Part shown: positions 1-7,823 of the stretch, piece by piece
Position numbering within the stretch: the stretch's first letter is position 1
How the letters are laid out: the number at the start of each line of letters is the position of its first letter
NCBI GenBank assembly: GCA_964653285.1
Contig: CAZZEX010000037.1
Span: forward strand, 1-43,291
From: CAZZEX01 sp964653285
Lineage (GTDB): Bacteria; Chloroflexota; Anaerolineae; B4-G1
Direction of reading: 5' to 3'
Length of the DNA: 43,291 bases
The notes under the pieces: model-generated
Database searches by the model: none
What the model was told of the DNA's origin: nothing
What the model saw: only the letters and a program-made list of their open reading frames with translations
Made by a program: the position numbers and the translations under genes

Positions 1-2
1 TG

Positions 3-272
3 CTGGCCCAGTTGATGGAGATGATGGCCACGCGAGTGCCCGGCGTGCGGGTGACCGTGCGGATGCCGAATCGGAAAGGCGAACTGGCCAAACTCGTCGG
101 CGCCATTGCCGCGCGGGGGTGGGGGATTCTGGCCTGCGGCGGCGCTCCGGCTCCCAAGCAACCGGACAAATGGGATGCGGTAGTCAAGATTCGAGATGTG
201 CCCAGAGAAGAGATCGTCGCTGCCTTGGAGCAGGTTGAAGGTCAGGAAATCGTGGACGTGCGGGAGATCTAG
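3..272 (+). CDS. CBS/ACT-domain regulatory protein, C-terminal part (5' truncated by window)
   Basis: The frame is open to the left edge, so only the last 89 codons are present. The visible part reads as an ACT-like domain: a beta strand ending in MPNRKGELAKL, a helix and strand (VGAIAARGWGIL), a central strand (WDAVVKIRDV), then a helix and final strand ending VDVREI. ACT domains bind small ligands, often amino acids. In many bacteria this form follows paired CBS domains (AcuB-like), which would lie outside the window. The gene precedes the methylaspartate ammonia-lyase operon by 170 nt, so a role in sensing its substrate or product is possible but only inferred. It stops at TAG. What follows in frame does not look like coding sequence. 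The CBS part is a guess; the ACT-like fold is fairly clear. Confidence 0.6.
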   Translation: MAQLMEMMATRVPGVRVTVRMPNRKGELAKLVGAIAARGWGILACGGAPAPKQPDKWDAVVKIRDVPREEIVAALEQVEGQEIVDVREI

Positions 273-358
273 GAGACGGTACGTACGACGCTGTGTGGCT
301 ACTACCCCTGCTGGGGCAACGTGTTGGCTCAGTTGTGCAGTGTGGAGGACAATGGGGG

Positions 359-381
359 ACATGGGGACAGGGTCCCCGTGT
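359..381. repeat. Intergenic hairpin repeat
   Basis: A 10-bp stem (ACATGGGGAC / GTCCCCGTGT, with one G-T pair) has a 3-nt loop. It lies between the ACT-domain gene and the lyase gene. There is no U-tract, so it looks more like a REP-type palindrome than a terminator. Confidence 0.5.
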
Positions 382-442
382 TCCTTCTTGGTGTGGGCCT
401 GAGGCGGCCTTTGCAGTAGTTGTCGCTGAATCGGGGTAGGAG

Positions 443-1816
443 ATGGTCTGTCACGTCAACTCGAAAACCAGCATCATTCAAGTTCTGGCCGTTCCGGTCG
501 TGGGCGGCTATTATTGCGAGCACCTGGCTGCTCTTCAGTCCGGTCCTATCCCTTTAGAGGACCGATACACCGCTACCCCGGTGGCGGCCGGCTTCCGCCG
601 CGTCCGCGAGGTGGCCGAGGCTGTCTCGGTGGGCCTGGTGCTGAAGGGTCCTTCAGTGGGTTTGGCTTCTCCCGTGGTGGCCTGGGGCGATTGTGTGGCC
701 GTGGCCTACAGTGGCCAAGCGGGCCGCGATCCACTCTTCCGTGCTGAGGAGGGCTTGTCCACGATTCAGCGCACGGTGGCCCCGGTGCTCCAGGGCCGGG
801 AACTCGCGGGGTTCCGCGAGATGGCCACGGAAGTGGACGGTTTGCTCGAACCGGTGGAGGTGACCAGACCGCTCTCTCAGCCCAAAGGAGTGACCCGCCG
901 AGAGCTGTTGACAGCACCGGCTTGTCTGTGGCGAGCGGCTCAGGGTGAACAGGAAGAGAAAGACCTTACTCCCACGGAGCGGGTCACCGTAGAACGTCGG
1001 TTGCACACAGCCATCCGCTACGGCGTCAGCCAGGCATTGCTGCGGGCAGCGGCTCTGACTCGCGGAGTAACCATGGCCGAGGTCATTGCCGAGGAGTGGG
1101 GCCTGCCACGGCCCGACGGGCCGGTGCCCATTCACGCCCAGTGCGGGGCCGGCCAGTACGCCGGGGCCGACAAGATGATCGTCCGCCGTGTCGCCTCACT
1201 GCCCCACGTCCTGGTGGACAACATCCCGGAGCAACTCGGTGAGGATGGCGCCGAATTGACGCGGTATGCGCGTTGGCTCAAGGAGCGCATCCAGCAACTG
1301 GGCAGCCTTGAAGATCGCTATCGCCCGACCATCCACCTGGACGTGCACGGCGCGCTGGGACAGGTCTTTCAAAACAACCTCGGCCGCGTTCTGGGGCAAC
1401 TCTATGCCCTGGAGTTGGCGGTGCAACCCTATCCGCTGCGGATAGAGAGTCCGGTGATCATGGAGAGCCGGGAGGCCCAGATTGAGGCGCTGAAGACGCT
1501 GCGCGAGTACGTCCGCTTCCGCAAAATGAAGGTGCAGCTCGTCATTGACGAGTGGGCCAACACGCTGGAAGACATTCAGGCTTTTGTGGCTGCTCAAGCG
1601 GCCGACATGATCCAGATCAAGATGCCTGACCTGGGCAGTGTGCACAACACAGTCGAGGCTGTGTTGGCCTGCAAAGCCGGTGACATGGGCACGCTTCTGG
1701 GCGGCAGTTGCGCCGAGACCGACGTTTCGGCGCGGGTGGCAGTCCACGTCGCCCTGGCCACCCGGCCGGACGTGGTGATGGCCAAGCCGGGCATGGGGGT
1801 GGACGAGGGGGTCTAG
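443..1816 (+). CDS. mal: Methylaspartate ammonia-lyase (beta-methylaspartase), C-terminus cut by in-frame TAG
   Basis: This enolase-superfamily enzyme deaminates threo-3-methylaspartate to mesaconate and ammonia. The metal-ligand set is present with family spacing: D300 (HLDVHG), E335 (IESPV) and D369 (VIDEWANT). Catalytic Lys is K393 (MIQIKMPDLG) and the second base is H255 (LPHVLVDN). The C-terminal loop KPGMGVDEG is intact. The frame then meets TAG at 1814-1816, yet the next codons read LVQNEMARTLAWI, which matches the usual family C-terminus after that loop. Without the TAG the gene would end at TGA 1895-1897 and overlap the next ATG as ATGA, typical of coupled genes. So the last ~26 residues are probably lost by a nonsense change or an assembly error. 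No glutamate mutase gene, the usual partner, is visible. The start at 443 is uncertain because the Shine-Dalgarno-like GGAG lies too close. Confidence 0.85.
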   Translation: MVCHVNSKTSIIQVLAVPVVGGYYCEHLAALQSGPIPLEDRYTATPVAAGFRRVREVAEAVSVGLVLKGPSVGLASPVVAWGDCVAVAYSGQAGRDPLFRAEEGLSTIQRTVAPVLQGRELAGFREMATEVDGLLEPVEVTRPLSQPKGVTRRELLTAPACLWRAAQGEQEEKDLTPTERVTVERRLHTAIRYGVSQALLRAAALTRGVTMAEVIAEEWGLPRPDGPVPIHAQCGAGQYAGADKMIVRRVASLPHVLVDNIPEQLGEDGAELTRYARWLKERIQQLGSLEDRYRPTIHLDVHGALGQVFQNNLGRVLGQLYALELAVQPYPLRIESPVIMESREAQIEALKTLREYVRFRKMKVQLVIDEWANTLEDIQAFVAAQAADMIQIKMPDLGSVHNTVEAVLACKAGDMGTLLGGSCAETDVSARVAVHVALATRPDVVMAKPGMGVDEGV

Positions 1817-1893
1817 TTAGTGCAGAACGAGATGGCCCGCACCCTGGCCTGGATCCGGGCCCACCGGGCGAATTGCAAAGGAGAAAATCAGTC

Positions 1894-3336
1894 ATGAAGT
1901 CTGGCAATTCTATCGCGCTCCAATCACCCCAGTTCGCTATTCTCTCGGATACTCAACTCCAGGACCTTCACCTGGCCGCCCTGGAAGTGCTGCGGCGCAC
2001 GGGTATCCGATTCCACCACCAGGAGGCGTTGTACCTGCTGAAGGAGGCCGGCGCTTTTATCTCCGACGGCAACCTCGTCAAGTTTCCGGCGCGGATGGCG
2101 GAAGATGCGATTGCCTCTACACCGGGGCGGATTGTCATGTGCGACCGGGACGGGCAGCCGGCGATGTTCCTGGAAGGGACCAGGGTCTACTTTGGCACCG
2201 GTTCGGACTGCCCCAACTTCCTCGACCCTGAGACGGGCGCGCACCGCAAGTTTACCCAGACCGATCTCATCGGCGGCTATCGTCTGTGCGATGCCTTGCC
2301 CAACATCCATTTCGTCATGTCCCTCGGCATCCCCTCTGACGTGGATCCGGCTTTGCTCTACGACACTCAGATGGCGTTGATGCTGGAGCACACGACCAAA
2401 CCCATCGTTTTCGTGACGAATGACCGGGCCAGTTGCCAGCGGGCCATTGACATGGCGGCGGCCGTGGCCGGCGGCTTTGAAGCGTTGGTCGAACAGCAGC
2501 ACATCTTGCTCTACTCGGAGCCCAGTTCACCGCTGCGGCAGTCGGAGACGGCAGTGGACAAGTTGTTGCTCATGGCCGAATGTGGGCTGCCGGTGGTGCA
2601 CTCGCCGGGCTCGCTGATGGGTGGTACCGCACCGATAACGATGGCTGGCGGCCTGATCATGTCGCTGGCTGAGATCCTCAGTGGCCTGGTGGTGCATCAA
2701 TTGCAGCGACGTGGCGCTCCGTTTGTCTTTGGAGCGGGTTTGCACCATATGGACATGAGCGCAGCGCAAATCTGCTACGGCTCACCCGAGTTCCAACTCA
2801 CCAAGGCGGCTATCGCCCAATTGGGCCACTGGTATGGCATCCCCACCTGGGGATACGCTGGCTGCTCGGACGCCAAAGTGATGGACGAGCAGGCTGCCGT
2901 GGAAGCCACGTTGTCGGTGATCATGGCCAGGCTCAGCGGCGCCAACCTGGTTCACGACGTGGGCTATCTGGAGAGCGGGCTGACCACGTCCTTCGAGATG
3001 ATTGTGTTGACCGACGAACTCGTAACAATGACGGATCACATTATGAAGGGGATCGAGATCAGCGACGATACGCTGTTGGCAGACGAACTGCATCGGGTCG
3101 GCCCTGGTGGTCACTTCCTCGACACCGAGGAGACACTGAACCGCTTCCGCGACTTTTGGTTCCCACAACTCCTGGACCGCAAGAGACGAACGCAGTGGCT
3201 GGAAGCCGGTGGCACCACGCTGGGCCAGCGACTCAATGCCAGAGTCAAGGAGATTGTCAAAGGACACCGGCCCAAGCCTTTGGACCAGGAGAAGAAACAG
3301 AAAGTACAGGAAATCCTGTCAGGGGCAGCAGGATAG
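1894..3336 (+). CDS. MttB-superfamily (COG5598) methyltransferase, non-pyrrolysine, copy 1
   Basis: This 480-aa protein belongs to the trimethylamine:corrinoid methyltransferase family. Known members demethylate quaternary or tertiary amines and pass the methyl group to a corrinoid protein. Family landmarks include the N-terminal LSDTQLQDLHLAALEVL helix, FGTGSDCPNFLDPETG, the glycine-rich MGGTAPITMAGG barrel loop and the late HDVGYLESGLTTSFEM segment. The frame has no internal TAG, so it is a pyrrolysine-free member such as the glycine-betaine or carnitine type; the substrate cannot be read from sequence. The start is ATG 1894, with AAAGGAG at 1877-1883 and an ATGA overlap with the lyase frame. 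The open frame extends further upstream but only over lyase coding sequence. The next gene begins 6 nt downstream and is a diverged paralogue. No corrinoid protein gene is in the window. Confidence 0.88.
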   Translation: MKSGNSIALQSPQFAILSDTQLQDLHLAALEVLRRTGIRFHHQEALYLLKEAGAFISDGNLVKFPARMAEDAIASTPGRIVMCDRDGQPAMFLEGTRVYFGTGSDCPNFLDPETGAHRKFTQTDLIGGYRLCDALPNIHFVMSLGIPSDVDPALLYDTQMALMLEHTTKPIVFVTNDRASCQRAIDMAAAVAGGFEALVEQQHILLYSEPSSPLRQSETAVDKLLLMAECGLPVVHSPGSLMGGTAPITMAGGLIMSLAEILSGLVVHQLQRRGAPFVFGAGLHHMDMSAAQICYGSPEFQLTKAAIAQLGHWYGIPTWGYAGCSDAKVMDEQAAVEATLSVIMARLSGANLVHDVGYLESGLTTSFEMIVLTDELVTMTDHIMKGIEISDDTLLADELHRVGPGGHFLDTEETLNRFRDFWFPQLLDRKRRTQWLEAGGTTLGQRLNARVKEIVKGHRPKPLDQEKKQKVQEILSGAAG

Positions 3337-3342
3337 GAGATT

Positions 3343-4803
3343 ATGGACATCAACTATCACGCCCATCAGACCCCGCAGTTCCGCGTTCTATCGGACCGGC
3401 AGATCGAGAAGGTGTATCGGGCGACGCTGGAGTGCCTGAACCGCACCGGGGTGAACGTGCTCAACGCTGAGGCTCGGGGCCTGCTGGCGGGGGCCGGCGC
3501 GCGGGTGGAAGGCGTGCGGGTGCGCATTCCGCCGCACGTCATCCAAGACGCCGTCGCCGCCAACCCGCGCTCCTTTACCCTGTGGGAGCGGGACGGCAAT
3601 CACCGCATCCAAGTAGTGCCCGATCGGGTCTACTTCGGCCCCGGCCCCACCTGTACCTATTTCGTTGATCCGGAGACCGGCGAACGGCGCAAGGTCCGCC
3701 GCGGCGACCCCGGCCTGACGGCCCGGGTGTGCGATGGGCTGGACAACATTGGTTACGTGATGGGGCTGGGACTGATTGACGACGTAACCCATTCACTGGC
3801 CCCGGTCTACGAATTCGCCGAGATGATCGCCAATACCGGCAAGCCCGTGCTGCCCTGGGCATACTGTGTCGAGAACGTCTCGGACATCTATCAGATCGCG
3901 CTGGCCGTCGCGGGGAGCGAGGATGCCATCCGCCGACGTCCTTTCTTCGCCCTCTTTTCCACGTTTCAGGCCCCGCTGGTGCATACCGACGAAGACCTGG
4001 CTAACGTGCTCTGGGCCGCCGACCACGACGTCCCTATCGTCTATCTGGGCGGCGGCAGTGCCGGAGCCACCGCGCCGGTGACCGGGGCGGGCACGCTGGT
4101 CATCTCCCTGGCCGGGGCGCTGAGTGGTCTGGCGATCATTCAACTCAAGAAGCGAGGTACGCAGGTGTGCATCGGCGGCGTGCCCCAGCCGATGGACCTG
4201 CGCACGGGGCGGCCAGCCTATGGCGGGCCGGAGATGAGCCTCTACAGCGCGGCCCTGTCCGACATCTCCCGCTACCTGGGCCTGCCCTTCATGGGCACCG
4301 CCGGGGCTTCCGAGGCCAAGCTGCTCGACCTGCAGGCCGCCATCGAGAGCACCGTGCAAGTGGTGCTCTCCGGCCTGAGCGGCGCGACACTGGTCCACGA
4401 CGTGGGCTTCCTGGACTGTGCCGACATCGGTTCGCTGGAGATGCTGGTGATGAACGACGAGATCATCGCCATGACCCGGCGGGTGATGCGCGGCGTCGAG
4501 ATCAGCGACGATACGCTGATGTTGGACCTGATAGACAAAGTCGGCCCGGGCGGCGAGTTTATGTCGGCCAAAGAGACGGCCCGGCGGTGCCGGGACGAGA
4601 TCTGGGTGCCGACGCTGATGGACCGCGAGCCGTGGGAGAACTGGGAAGCGGCCGGCTCTCAGACGATGAACGACCGGGTCAAGGCGCGGCTGCGGGAGAT
4701 TCTGGCGACCCACGAGCCGCCGCCTTTGCCCGAAGGCGCGGCCGAGAAGATCGAGGCGATCCTGCAGGCAGCCGAGGCACGCGCGGGGAAGGATCAGACC
4801 TGA
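3343..4803 (+). CDS. MttB-superfamily (COG5598) methyltransferase, non-pyrrolysine, copy 2
   Basis: This 486-aa paralogue of the preceding protein keeps the same order of landmarks: LSDRQIEKVYRATLECLNRTG at the N-terminus, FGPGPTCTYFVDPETGE, GSAGATAPVTGAGTLV, and HDVGFLDCADIGSLEM near the end. It starts at ATG 3343, six bases after the previous stop, with GGAG just upstream, so the two are co-translated. Two adjacent diverged copies suggest either two substrates, two successive demethylations, or a heteromeric enzyme. There is no TAG in frame, hence no pyrrolysine. A long + strand frame from 4167 and a - strand frame at 3793-4845 over this gene are composition shadows. Confidence 0.88.
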   Translation: MDINYHAHQTPQFRVLSDRQIEKVYRATLECLNRTGVNVLNAEARGLLAGAGARVEGVRVRIPPHVIQDAVAANPRSFTLWERDGNHRIQVVPDRVYFGPGPTCTYFVDPETGERRKVRRGDPGLTARVCDGLDNIGYVMGLGLIDDVTHSLAPVYEFAEMIANTGKPVLPWAYCVENVSDIYQIALAVAGSEDAIRRRPFFALFSTFQAPLVHTDEDLANVLWAADHDVPIVYLGGGSAGATAPVTGAGTLVISLAGALSGLAIIQLKKRGTQVCIGGVPQPMDLRTGRPAYGGPEMSLYSAALSDISRYLGLPFMGTAGASEAKLLDLQAAIESTVQVVLSGLSGATLVHDVGFLDCADIGSLEMLVMNDEIIAMTRRVMRGVEISDDTLMLDLIDKVGPGGEFMSAKETARRCRDEIWVPTLMDREPWENWEAAGSQTMNDRVKARLREILATHEPPPLPEGAAEKIEAILQAAEARAGKDQT

Positions 4804-4844
4804 GGCCGTGGTGGTCCGTCCAGGAAAATGACAGGGAGGCAGCA

Positions 4845-5873
4845 ATGAAAGCAGTTCGTTTGGTCAAGCCAGGGCAGCCTCTGGAAATGCAAGAGGTGCC
4901 CATGCCCTCTGTGGGTGCGAAGGATGTGCTGGTTAGGGTTAAGGCAGCGGGCATTTGCCGCTCGGACGTGCACTACCGTGCCGGCGTCTCGCCAGTCCAC
5001 CCCCTGCCCCTGACGCTGGGACACGAGGTGGCCGGCGTGGTCGAGGAGGTCGGCGCTGAGGTCAGAAGCGTCAACCTGGGCGATCGGGTGTGCCTGCACT
5101 ACCTGGTCACCTGCGGCGATTGCCAGTACTGCGCTATGGGCTGCGAGCAGTTTTGCACCTCGGGCTCAATGATCGGCAAGTATCAGGACGGGGGCTACGC
5201 GGAATACATCGTCGTGCCCTCGCGCAACGCCATCCCCTTGCCTGAAGAGATCCCTTTCGAGCAGGGCGCTGTCATGATGTGCTCGTCGGCGACGTCGCTC
5301 CACGCGCTGCACAAGGCTGCGCTGAAGCCGGGCGAGAGCGTGGCGGTCTTCGGCATCGGCGGGCTGGGCATTTCAGCAGTGCAGTTGGCGCGAGCCCTGG
5401 GTGCGTTGGACGTATATGCCGTAGACATCAACGCCGATAAACTGAGGCTGGCGGAACGCCACGGTGCCATCCCGGTGAACGCCAGGACAGCCGACCCGGT
5501 GGCGGAGATCGGGCGGCTGACCGGTGACCAAGGCGTGGACGTGGCGCTGGAACTAATCGGCTTACCGCAGACGCTGAAACAGGCAGTGCAATCGCTGAGA
5601 GTGTTCGGGCGAGCGGTATTGGTTGGCATCGCCGACCAGCCCTTTGAGCTCGATGCCTATCGCGACGCCATCCTGAAAGAAGCCCAAATTATCGGCTGCG
5701 CCGACCATCTCTTGCAAGAACTGCCCCTGCTCATCGAACTGGCCCGCCGGGGTGCGCTGAATCTGTCGGAAGTGGTCACGCGCACCGTGCCTCTGGACGC
5801 CGAGGCCATCAACGCAGCGCTGGACCAACTGGAGGCGTTCGGGCCTGATGTCCGCACTGTGATTACGCCCTGA
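4845..5873 (+). CDS. Zinc-dependent alcohol dehydrogenase-like oxidoreductase (MDR family)
   Basis: This 342-aa medium-chain dehydrogenase probably oxidises an alcohol or polyol with NAD(P). Catalytic-zinc ligands are C38 (GICRSDVH) and H60-E61 (LGHE). The structural-zinc lobe has C90, C93, C96 and C104 with normal spacing. The Rossmann motif GIGGLG follows VAVF near residue 173, and an acidic residue in VDIN at the end of the next strand suggests NAD preference. The start ATG 4845 is preceded by GGGAGG at 4834-4839; the frame is open further upstream but there overlaps the MttB gene. It lies 41 nt after the MttB pair and 39 nt before the MmgE/PrpD gene, consistent with one operon. The substrate is unknown. 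Confidence 0.9.
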   Translation: MKAVRLVKPGQPLEMQEVPMPSVGAKDVLVRVKAAGICRSDVHYRAGVSPVHPLPLTLGHEVAGVVEEVGAEVRSVNLGDRVCLHYLVTCGDCQYCAMGCEQFCTSGSMIGKYQDGGYAEYIVVPSRNAIPLPEEIPFEQGAVMMCSSATSLHALHKAALKPGESVAVFGIGGLGISAVQLARALGALDVYAVDINADKLRLAERHGAIPVNARTADPVAEIGRLTGDQGVDVALELIGLPQTLKQAVQSLRVFGRAVLVGIADQPFELDAYRDAILKEAQIIGCADHLLQELPLLIELARRGALNLSEVVTRTVPLDAEAINAALDQLEAFGPDVRTVITP

Positions 5874-5912
5874 GTAGAAGCGTCATCTAGGGTTGCTGAC
5901 CGTTGCTCTGAA

Positions 5913-7280
5913 ATGGATGTGAATAGGAACGGAAATCGTATCGTTTCCGACTTTATTACTGGAATTACCTGGCAGCAGTTGCCGCTGGCGGTGCAGTGCC
6001 AGGCCCGCATGGCGCTGTTGGACATCCTGGGGGCAACTTTGGTCGGCACCCTGACCCCGGTCAGCGGGATCACGGCCGATCTCGCCACGGAGGTATGGCC
6101 GGGCGACGAAGCGACCATTCTACTGCAGAGCAGGCGGGCCTCGGCGGTAGGGGCAGCCTTTGCCAATGGGTACGCCGCCAACGGCCTCGACATTGACGAT
6201 TGTGCTATCTATACCAAGGGGCACCCGGGCGCGCAGATCTTTCCCACGGCATTGGCTCTGGCTGAGTCTCTGGGGCTGGGCGGCGTGGAAATGCTAACGG
6301 GCCTGGTGGTCGGTTACGAAGTGGCCCACCGCGCTGCTCGTATCTGGCACGCTACTCACGATGTTTACCAGGCTTGCGGGTCGTGGGGGGCGGTGGCTTG
6401 CGCGGCGGTAGCCGCCCACCTGATGGGGCTCACTGTGGAGCAGACTCAGCAGGCCCTGGGAATCGCCGAGTATTATGCGCCCAACCTGCCCATGATGCGC
6501 GACATTGACCACCCGGCCATGGTCAAGCACGGGATCGGCTGGGGGGTGATGACCGGCATCCTCTCTGCCCAACTGGCTTCCCGCGGGTTCTCCGGTGTCC
6601 CGAGCCTCTTCGATTTCGAGAGGGTTCGGGATTGGGTAAGAGATGTGGGACGGAACTACATCATGGTGGATGGTCTGGCCTGGAAGCGGTACGCCTGCTG
6701 CGCCTGGGTCCACGCCGCCCTGAGAGGGGCTGAAAACCTGGTGCATGAGCACGGCTGCCAGGCGGAAGACATTGCCCATATCCGGGTGGAGGCTTTTCAC
6801 GAGGCGGTCCGGCTGGGCGTGGAACTTCCCACCACCACCGAGGAAGCCCAGTTCAATATGGCCTGGCCTCTGGCAGCCCTGCTGACGGACGGGGAGGTCG
6901 GGCCGGAGCAGATGTTGGGGCACGGGTTCGGTAACCGGCGCCTTTGCTCTAAAACGCGGGATCTGGCGGAGAGGATCGAGGTGGTGGAGACACAAGAGCT
7001 GAACGAACTCTACCGCCTGGCCGTAAAAGGTGATCCGCAGGGCAAATATGCCAGTGTGGTGACCATCGTGCTTCAAGATGGGACAACGCTTAACTCGGGG
7101 GTAGTAGAAGGTGAAATAAACTATCCTCAGCAGTGTTGGGATGAGCGGAGTCTTGAAGAGAAGTTCCGGTGGCTGGCCCGGCACGTGCTGGATGAAGCCG
7201 GCGTGGATGCGCTGGTCGAAATGGTCTGGCACTTCGAGGAAGTGTCGAATGTAGAAGAACTGACTCAATTGCTCGCTTGA
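5913..7280 (+). CDS. MmgE/PrpD family protein (2-methylcitrate dehydratase-like / decarboxylase fold)
   Basis: This 455-aa protein carries the MmgE/PrpD landmarks: an N-terminal helical domain (ARMALLDILGATLVG), the active-site stretch ANGLDIDDC, the nearby KGHPGAQIFPTALALAE, the MVKHGIGWGVMTG helix, and a C-terminal lid domain beginning around KRYACCAWVHAAL. Family members act on branched or tricarboxylic acids: 2-methylcitrate dehydratase, cis-aconitate decarboxylase and imidazole-dicarboxylate-type isomerases or dehydratases. In this operon it may process a C4-C6 acid such as mesaconate or a derivative, which is inference. It ends the catabolic cluster; the next feature is the tRNA-Asp promoter 80 nt downstream. 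The length is normal for the family. Confidence 0.88.
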   Translation: MDVNRNGNRIVSDFITGITWQQLPLAVQCQARMALLDILGATLVGTLTPVSGITADLATEVWPGDEATILLQSRRASAVGAAFANGYAANGLDIDDCAIYTKGHPGAQIFPTALALAESLGLGGVEMLTGLVVGYEVAHRAARIWHATHDVYQACGSWGAVACAAVAAHLMGLTVEQTQQALGIAEYYAPNLPMMRDIDHPAMVKHGIGWGVMTGILSAQLASRGFSGVPSLFDFERVRDWVRDVGRNYIMVDGLAWKRYACCAWVHAALRGAENLVHEHGCQAEDIAHIRVEAFHEAVRLGVELPTTTEEAQFNMAWPLAALLTDGEVGPEQMLGHGFGNRRLCSKTRDLAERIEVVETQELNELYRLAVKGDPQGKYASVVTIVLQDGTTLNSGVVEGEINYPQQCWDERSLEEKFRWLARHVLDEAGVDALVEMVWHFEEVSNVEELTQLLA

Positions 7281-7359
7281 AAGGCTCCATAACGCAACCC
7301 GGCAGGTAGAGCAGAACGGCGTTGAAGAGTGATTTCGCCGGACGGGACTGTTCTTCGGC

Positions 7360-7388
7360 TTGACGGAACGGGCGGGCTGTGGTATCAT
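7360..7388 (+). promoter_or_regulatory. Sigma70-type promoter for tRNA-Asp
   Basis: TTGACG (7360-7365), a 17-bp spacer and TATCAT (7383-7388) precede the tRNA 5' end by 10 nt. Confidence 0.75.
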
Positions 7389-7398
7389 TTCACCAACT

Positions 7399-7471
7399 GG
7401 GGGCGTAGTGTAGCGGTTAACATGCCGGCCTGTCAAGCCGGAGATCACGGGTTCAAATCCCGTCGCTCCCG
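7399..7471 (+). tRNA. tRNA-Asp (anticodon GUC)
   Basis: A complete cloverleaf can be folded. The acceptor is GGGGGCG (7399-7405) with CGCTCCC (7464-7470) and discriminator G7471. The D stem is GTGT/ACAT. The anticodon stem CCGGC/GCCGG encloses loop CTGTCAA with anticodon GTC at 7432-7434. The T arm is ACGGG-TTCAAAT-CCCGT. CCA is not encoded. The gene separates the catabolic operon from the defence island, and tRNA 3' ends are common integration sites. I saw no integrase gene and no obvious second copy of the tRNA 3' end. Confidence 0.97.
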
Positions 7472-7523
7472 CTGCGACAAAGTCGCACCAGGGGATAAAC
7501 AGCCCAGGTAGGCTGCACAGCAG

Positions 7524-7706
7524 TTAGCACATACCTCTGGACCCAGACTCCTGCTGGACCCAGACTCCTGCGAGGGCCATTCGCAGGAGTCCATTTTGTT
7601 GCAATGACTCCTTCGCTCTCTCCCAATGTTGGTCAAAGTCCTCCAGGATTTCACCGACTGCCATTATAGCATCCTGGAATCTGGCAAATTTTGAAGTCCC
7701 CCCCAT
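7524..7706 (-). CDS. Doubtful small ORF, divergent from the helicase gene
   Basis: This 60-codon frame on the - strand begins at ATG 7706. Its first ~38 residues have a protein-like composition (FARFQDAIMAVGEILEDFDQ, then HWERAKESL). The rest runs through the hairpin and tandem repeat. There is no Shine-Dalgarno sequence. I do not recognise it. It may be a remnant; it is listed because the palindrome at 7766-7779 would lie between it and the divergent helicase gene. Confidence 0.2.
   Translation of the reverse strand: MGGTSKFARFQDAIMAVGEILEDFDQHWERAKESLQQNGLLRMALAGVWVQQESGSRGMC
7538..7571. repeat. 17-bp direct tandem repeat, two copies
   Basis: TGGACCCAGACTCCTGC occurs at 7538-7554 and again at 7555-7571. 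The second copy forms the left arm of the adjoining hairpin. Confidence 0.85.
7563..7597 (+). terminator. Possible intrinsic terminator after tRNA-Asp
   Basis: GACTCCTGCGA (7563-7573) and TCGCAGGAGTC (7581-7591) form a perfect 11-bp stem with a 7-nt loop, followed by CATTTTG. The T-run is short, so it may instead be a palindromic repeat. Confidence 0.45.
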
Positions 7707-7746
7707 CTATGGTGTGGCAACTGAGGATATGGGGGTCGTAGTGAGG

Positions 7747-7779
7747 TTGGCCTACCCTCCCCGGCTAGAGTATACTCTA
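7747..7779 (+). promoter_or_regulatory. Probable promoter with palindromic operator for the defence island
   Basis: TTGGCC (7747-7752), an 18-bp spacer and TATACT (7771-7776) give a plausible promoter. The -10 sits inside the perfect 14-bp palindrome TAGAGTATACTCTA (7766-7779), a likely site for a dimeric repressor. It lies 44 nt before the chosen helicase start. Confidence 0.45.
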
Positions 7780-7823
7780 TAGTGACCAGTTGGTCTGGTG
7801 GCAAAGCGGCGGTGAGTGAGGAA

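Larger units (their letters stand above)
7472..7823. other. Intergenic region between tRNA-Asp and the first defence gene
   Basis: The stretch has no confident gene. It holds a 17-bp tandem repeat (7538-7571), a strong hairpin (7563-7591), a weak 60-codon frame on the - strand (7524-7706), and a 14-bp perfect palindrome at the probable promoter of the helicase gene (7766-7779). Confidence 0.6.

Noticed and set aside
4167..4844. Long + strand frame running into the dehydrogenase gene
   Set aside because: It overlaps the MttB copy 2 in another frame, is Arg/Pro/Gly-rich, and the dehydrogenase has a clear ribosome-binding site at 4834 and ATG at 4845.
3793..4845. 350-codon frame on the - strand
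   Set aside because: It is antisense to MttB copy 2, with His/Arg/Gln-rich translation typical of a composition shadow in GC-rich DNA.
7538..7571. CRISPR-like direct repeat
   Set aside because: There are only two copies with no spacer, and no cas genes in the window.
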